This document shows, piece after piece, positions 55,724-59,470 of a DNA stretch of 59,470 nucleotides (position 1 is its first letter; every line of letters starts with the position of its first letter). Source of the DNA: Sulfurovaceae bacterium. Lineage in GTDB: Bacteria; Campylobacterota; Campylobacteria; Campylobacterales; Sulfurovaceae. The notes beneath the pieces were generated by a model. The model was given only the letters and a program-made list of their open reading frames with translations. It ran no database searches and was not told the origin of the DNA. The position numbers were made by a program, and so were the translations under genes. The DNA lies in assembly GCA_016744315.1 (NCBI GenBank), contig JADGER010000002.1, positions 1 to 59,470 on the forward strand, given 5' to 3'.

Positions 55724-56974
55724 ATGAATAGAGCAGATTTGATTGTAGGACTCCAATGGGGAGATGAAGGTAAAGGTAAAATTGTTGATCACTTGGCACA
55801 AAAACAAGATTTTGTATGCCGTTTTGCAGGTGGACATAATGCAGGACATACTATTGTAGTAGGTGAAAGTGTCTACGCTCTTCATCTTATTCCATCAGGT
55901 GTACTCAATCCAAAAGCCAAGAATATTGTAGGAAATGGAGTTGTACTCTCTCCTGTAGATTTTATCAAAGAGATGGATCAATTTGATAATTTAGATGGAA
56001 GACTTTTTCTCTCTGATAAAGCGCATCTTCTTTTGCCATATCACGCACTAATAGACCAAGCAAGAGAGAAAATGAAAGGTGAAAAAGCCATTGGAACAAC
56101 AGGAAAAGGAATTGGACCTGCCTATGGTGATAAAGTAGCAAGAGTAGGACATAGAATGGGTGAACTTCTTGACCCTGTGAAACTTACAAATAAAATTATG
56201 GATCATTTTAGCCAAAACGAGAAACTTTTTGAAGTTATGGGTGTAGCTACACCCAAACAAGAAGAACTTCTTGCAGAGCTAGAGGATTATAATAAAATTT
56301 TAGCACCTCATATAGTGGATACAACGCTCCTTGTATGGAAAGCCTTAGAAGATAACAAAAAAATCTTATTAGAGGGTGCGCAAGGAACTATGCTTGATAT
56401 TGACCATGGTACTTATCCTTTTGTAACAAGTTCTACAACAGTGAGTTCTGGAGCATGTAGTGGGTTGGGACTTAATCCAAAAGATTTAGGCGAAGTTACA
56501 GGAATAGCAAAAGCATACTGTACTCGTGTAGGAAATGGTCCTTTCCCTAGTGAAGACTTTGGTGAAGAAGGAGAAAGACTTCGTAAAAATGGTCATGAAT
56601 TTGGCACAACTACAGGTCGTCCAAGACGCTGTGGTTGGTTTGACGCAGTTGCTATGAAACATGCTGTAAGAATTAATGGTGTAGACCAAATAGCTCTTAT
56701 GAAACTTGATGTTCTTGATGGATTTGAAGAAGTTAAAGTTTGTGTTGCCTACAATGTAAATGGTCAAAGAGTAGAACATGTTCCTTATGACCTAGAAGAT
56801 GCCCAACCAATTTATAAAACATTTAAAGGTTGGGATAAAACTGAAGGTGTACGAAACTTTGATGAGCTACCAGAAACTGCCAAAGAGTATATAGAAGCTC
56901 TTGAAGAGATGGTTGGTACAAAAATGGGTATTATCTCTACAAGTCCACAAAGAGAAGATACTATTATAAGATAG
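55724..56974 (+). CDS. purA: Adenylosuccinate synthetase PurA
   Basis: 416 residues. It converts IMP and aspartate with GTP to adenylosuccinate. The GTP-binding loop is [16 protein letters not shown], followed by [46 protein letters not shown] and [13 protein letters not shown]. Length is typical. It lies in the hisZ-purA-DUF507-carA run, with a 9-base gap to the next gene. Confidence 0.97.
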   Translation: MNRADLIVGLQWGDEGKGKIVDHLAQKQDFVCRFAGGHNAGHTIVVGESVYALHLIPSGVLNPKAKNIVGNGVVLSPVDFIKEMDQFDNLDGRLFLSDKAHLLLPYHALIDQAREKMKGEKAIGTTGKGIGPAYGDKVARVGHRMGELLDPVKLTNKIMDHFSQNEKLFEVMGVATPKQEELLAELEDYNKILAPHIVDTTLLVWKALEDNKKILLEGAQGTMLDIDHGTYPFVTSSTTVSSGACSGLGLNPKDLGEVTGIAKAYCTRVGNGPFPSEDFGEEGERLRKNGHEFGTTTGRPRRCGWFDAVAMKHAVRINGVDQIALMKLDVLDGFEEVKVCVAYNVNGQRVEHVPYDLEDAQPIYKTFKGWDKTEGVRNFDELPETAKEYIEALEEMVGTKMGIISTSPQREDTIIR

Positions 56975-56983
56975 GAGCTAAAA

Positions 56984-57535
56984 ATGAGACTCAAACCACA
57001 ACAAACAGGGTATGTTGCGACAAAAGTAGGTATTGATCTTGCAAATGCCTCTTTTATTACAATGCCAAAAGGGCGTGAAGCCGTTGTTCAGGCAGTAAAA
57101 AATATTATAGATCAAAGTTTCAAAAAAGAAGCTATCTTAGATGAAAAAATCAAAGAGATTCTTGATGAAAACTATGATGAGATAGAGTTTCAACATGCTG
57201 ATGAGAGACAACTATTTTTTATGATAAAAAAGAAAATGGCACCAGAGTATGGTGTTATTATGAATTATGATGATAGATATAATGATCTAGCACATACTAT
57301 ATTAGATGAACTCTATGAAAACTATCTTATAGAGTATCTTGTAAATGAAAACAAGATAAAAAATGTTATCTTCAAAGCATTTAAAGCATTTGCTGATGCG
57401 TATGATGAGATTGATGATATTGTCTATGAAAAGATTAGAAATATGAAAAAAGAGGTTATCCCAGGGACTCAAGAGTATGAGCTTCTCTATGAGAGATTTT
57501 ATCAAGAAGAGTTAATAAGACGAGGAATGTTATAG
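56984..57535 (+). CDS. DUF507 family protein
   Basis: 183 residues, all helical, with two similar halves. The N-terminal part MRLKPQQTGYVATKVGIDLA and the C-terminal PGTQEYELLYERFYQEELIR (E-x-L-x-x-x-Y-EEEL-type ending) match DUF507. The function is unknown. The gene shares its last base with the GTG start of carA, so the two are coupled. A purA-DUF507-carA order is found in related bacteria. Confidence 0.78.
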   Translation: MRLKPQQTGYVATKVGIDLANASFITMPKGREAVVQAVKNIIDQSFKKEAILDEKIKEILDENYDEIEFQHADERQLFFMIKKKMAPEYGVIMNYDDRYNDLAHTILDELYENYLIEYLVNENKIKNVIFKAFKAFADAYDEIDDIVYEKIRNMKKEVIPGTQEYELLYERFYQEELIRRGML

Positions 57536-58653
57536 TGCAGAAAGTATCACTCTATTTAGAAAATGGCATAGTCCTAGAAGCAGAAAGCTTTGGGGCAACA
57601 GGAACAAGTGTTGGTGAAATAGTTTTTAATACATCATTAACAGGCTATCAAGAAATAGTTACAGACCCTAGTTATGCAGGTCAATTTGTCACATTTACTA
57701 TGCCTGAAATTGGTATAGTTGGGTGTAATGATCAAGATATGGAAAGCAAAGGTGCTTATTGCAAAGGTATTATTGTTCGTAACTATCACGATAGAGTTTC
57801 TAACTTTAGATCCCAAGAAACACTTGATACTCTTCTTAAAAGAGAAGGTGTTATGGGAATTACCCAAATAGACACTCGTTATCTTACCAAAATGTTAAGA
57901 AGTGAAGGTGCTATGATGATGGTAGCTTCTACAGAGATGCATGACAAAGATGAACTCAAAGCAATACTAGACGCTTCTCCAAGAATCGAAGATATTAATT
58001 ATATCCAAGAAGTAAGTACAAAAGAGTCTTATACACATGAGCATGCTAGATATGATGCTATGGATTTCAAATACCAAACACCAAAAACAGACAAAAAAAT
58101 TATTGCCTTAGACTTTGGTATCAAAAGAAATATTCTTAATGAACTTACCCATGCAGGTATGGAAGTAGAAGTAGTCCCTAACTCCACAGATGCTACAACT
58201 ATTATCAATAGATTCAAAGCCAAAGAGATAGATGGTGTATTTCTCTCTAATGGTCCTGGTGATCCATTGATTCTCAAAGAAGAACAAACTAAAATCAAAC
58301 AATTGATAGAAGCTAAAATTCCTCTCTTTGGTATCTGTTTGGGACATCAACTCCTCTCTATATCTCATGGATACGATACCTACAAACTTAAATTTGGTCA
58401 CCATGGGGGTAATCACCCAGTCCAAAATAAAGCACTAGGCACAGTAGAAATAACTGCCCAAAACCACAACTATAATGTACCTGACAATATTACAGAAGTA
58501 GCCAAAGTAACACATACGAATCTCTTTGATAATACTATAGAAGGACTAAGATATAACGATTCTCCAATCATATCTGTCCAGCACCACCCAGAAGCCAGCC
58601 CCGGCCCACACGAAAGTGCCTATATCTTTGGAGAGTTTGCCAAGATGTTGTAA
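57535..58653 (+). CDS. carA: Carbamoyl-phosphate synthase small subunit CarA
   Basis: 372 residues from GTG 57535, which overlaps the previous stop by one base. The N-terminal CPS small-chain domain (SLYLENGIVLEAESFGATGT) and a class I glutamine amidotransferase follow. The latter has the nucleophile in PLFGICLGHQLLSISHGY and the His-Glu pair in VQHHPEASPGPHES. It supplies ammonia from glutamine to CarB for arginine and pyrimidine synthesis. carB is absent from this window. Confidence 0.97.
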   Translation: MQKVSLYLENGIVLEAESFGATGTSVGEIVFNTSLTGYQEIVTDPSYAGQFVTFTMPEIGIVGCNDQDMESKGAYCKGIIVRNYHDRVSNFRSQETLDTLLKREGVMGITQIDTRYLTKMLRSEGAMMMVASTEMHDKDELKAILDASPRIEDINYIQEVSTKESYTHEHARYDAMDFKYQTPKTDKKIIALDFGIKRNILNELTHAGMEVEVVPNSTDATTIINRFKAKEIDGVFLSNGPGDPLILKEEQTKIKQLIEAKIPLFGICLGHQLLSISHGYDTYKLKFGHHGGNHPVQNKALGTVEITAQNHNYNVPDNITEVAKVTHTNLFDNTIEGLRYNDSPIISVQHHPEASPGPHESAYIFGEFAKML

Positions 58654-58658
58654 AAAAC

Positions 58659-58675
58659 TCCCTTTAAATAAGGGA
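58659..58675 (-). terminator. Terminator of the adenine methyltransferase gene
   Basis: TCCCTT/AAGGGA forms a 6-base stem with a 5-base loop. Reading leftward it is followed by GTTTTTT, a proper U-run. It lies between the convergent carA and methyltransferase genes. Confidence 0.6.
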
Positions 58676-58689
58676 AAATATAAAGTTTA

Positions 58690-59470
58690 TTATTCTAGTA
58701 TATAAACTAATTCATATAATTCACTATTAGACCTATTTAAAGCATAAGAATGATTATTTAATATATATTTGTTACAGCTTTTTTTATATCTTTTAAAAAT
58801 TATTTCCAATTCATCTGATGATGGTATACCATCATTTCTATATGAAAAAATAATTATTTTATCTTGATATTTAGAAATTATTTTTTCTATATCGGTATGT
58901 ATTGTCTCTTTTGATTCAAATTCTTTAGATTGATTAATCATCACTTCTTTATTATTTTTCATTGGATTAATATAATTGATAAAATCATTATAATTAACTA
59001 ATGCTTCTAAAAAATGATATCTTGAATGATAATTTACATGTGAACCTTTTTTTGAGATATATGGAGGATCTATATAGATTAAATCTGCATTTACTCTACA
59101 TTTTAATGCAGAAGAGTTATATGATTTATTTTTTTGATTATTAGAAGTAATATAACTATTTATTTCTAAAGAGAATTTTTGAAAAGTCTCAATTAAATCT
59201 TTGTCCCATGTTACTTTATTTCCAAAAGTTCTTTTTACATCTCTAGTTCTTAGAGATAGATTTTTACGATGAAATGTATTGAAAGGTCTTTTTATAAGTG
59301 TTGTTTGAAAAAGTGCATAATATCCCATAGCTTGTTTTATATTACCTTTTAAATGACTAATGTTTTGAACAATAATATCAATTATTTTATTTTCATCATC
59401 TAAAAAATATATATCTTGATAATTCTTTTCTATATAATTTTTATATTTTATATTTTTGTGTTTAGTAATT
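58690..59470 (-). CDS. D12-class adenine-specific DNA methyltransferase, 5' end beyond the window
   Basis: 259 codons are open from the window edge to the stop at 58690; the N terminus lies outside. ALKCRVNADLIYIDPPYISK holds the DPPY catalytic motif of N6-adenine methyltransferases. The helix HFLEALVNYNDFINYI and the later IIIFSYRNDGIPSSDELEII are typical of the D12 (Dam/M.MboI-like) class. The SAM-binding FxGxG motif should lie in the missing part. The DNA is clearly more AT-rich than carA, with long A/T runs, which fits transfer. A restriction enzyme may lie upstream outside the window. Confidence 0.85.
   Translation of the reverse strand, partial: ITKHKNIKYKNYIEKNYQDIYFLDDENKIIDIIVQNISHLKGNIKQAMGYYALFQTTLIKRPFNTFHRKNLSLRTRDVKRTFGNKVTWDKDLIETFQKFSLEINSYITSNNQKNKSYNSSALKCRVNADLIYIDPPYISKKGSHVNYHSRYHFLEALVNYNDFINYINPMKNNKEVMINQSKEFESKETIHTDIEKIISKYQDKIIIFSYRNDGIPSSDELEIIFKRYKKSCNKYILNNHSYALNRSNSELYELVYILE

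Noticed and set aside
1-59470. CRISPR array, tRNA or rRNA genes, transposase or integrase
   Set aside because: I found no regularly spaced direct repeats, no tRNA cloverleaf or CCA end and no transposase or recombinase motifs on reading both strands; short RNA genes could still be missed without a scan.

Overview
The window looks like a chromosomal segment from a mesophilic, denitrifying member of the Campylobacterota (Epsilonproteobacteria), most like Sulfurovum or a relative. The evidence is the AT-rich sequence, short intergenic gaps, AAGGA-type ribosome binding sites, a HisZ-type regulatory subunit and a DUF507 gene beside purA, a cd1-type nitrite reductase with a cytochrome c nitric oxide reductase, and an HrgA-like gene otherwise known from Helicobacter. 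The genus is inferred from gene content and was not tested.

Layout. 1-2339 (minus): the 5' part of a molybdopterin-binding-domain gene and rpoD. 2497-5621 (plus): leuD-leuB-purU-trmL and a 48-residue membrane protein. 5603-8346 (minus): a six-TM potassium channel with a TrkA/RCK tail, and argD. 8437-9531: prfB, without the programmed frameshift. 9532-9766: a noncoding stretch of complementary hairpin arms. 9767-10548 (minus): a LolD-like ATPase and a 44-residue membrane protein. 10654-15953 (plus): panC, argG, a 99-residue conserved protein, an aldose-epimerase-like gene, and a glutamine synthetase-like/isochorismatase-like pair. 16041-21548 (minus): a complete RND efflux operon. 21646-26445 (minus): a 1599-residue exonuclease-RecQ-UvrD fusion. 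26547-30878: nnrS, metF-like, serB and an acyl-CoA-ligase-like gene. 30894-35426 (minus): an AT-rich AAA ATPase plus 183-residue protein pair, a MutL-type ASKHA protein, truD and apt.

35551-41404 is the respiratory nitrogen-oxide block. nirS, a 49-residue membrane protein, norB, norC and a 116-residue membrane protein read leftward from a promoter with an FNR-like box. A second, perfect FNR box lies between a 121-residue membrane protein (minus) and a 124/64-residue pair (plus). At both boxes a plausible -10 lies where a class II FNR-type promoter would put it, so these unnamed small envelope proteins are probably co-regulated with NO reduction. nnrS lies 8-14 kb away on the other strand.

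41475-59470 is mostly housekeeping: ilvE, an SPFH protein, hisIE, an outer-membrane barrel, a CPA1 antiporter, a class A penicillin-binding protein, an orphan ABC ATPase, bioF, an hrgA-like gene, maf (no ordinary start codon; probably AUU), alaS, hisZ, purA, a DUF507 gene, carA, and a 5'-truncated adenine DNA methyltransferase at the right edge.

The best candidates for something undescribed are the AAA ATPase/183-residue pair (possible defence module), the exonuclease-RecQ-UvrD fusion, the FNR-linked small membrane proteins, a cd1 protein that appears to lack one active-site histidine, and the probable AUU start of maf. No tRNA, rRNA, CRISPR array, transposase or integrase was recognised.
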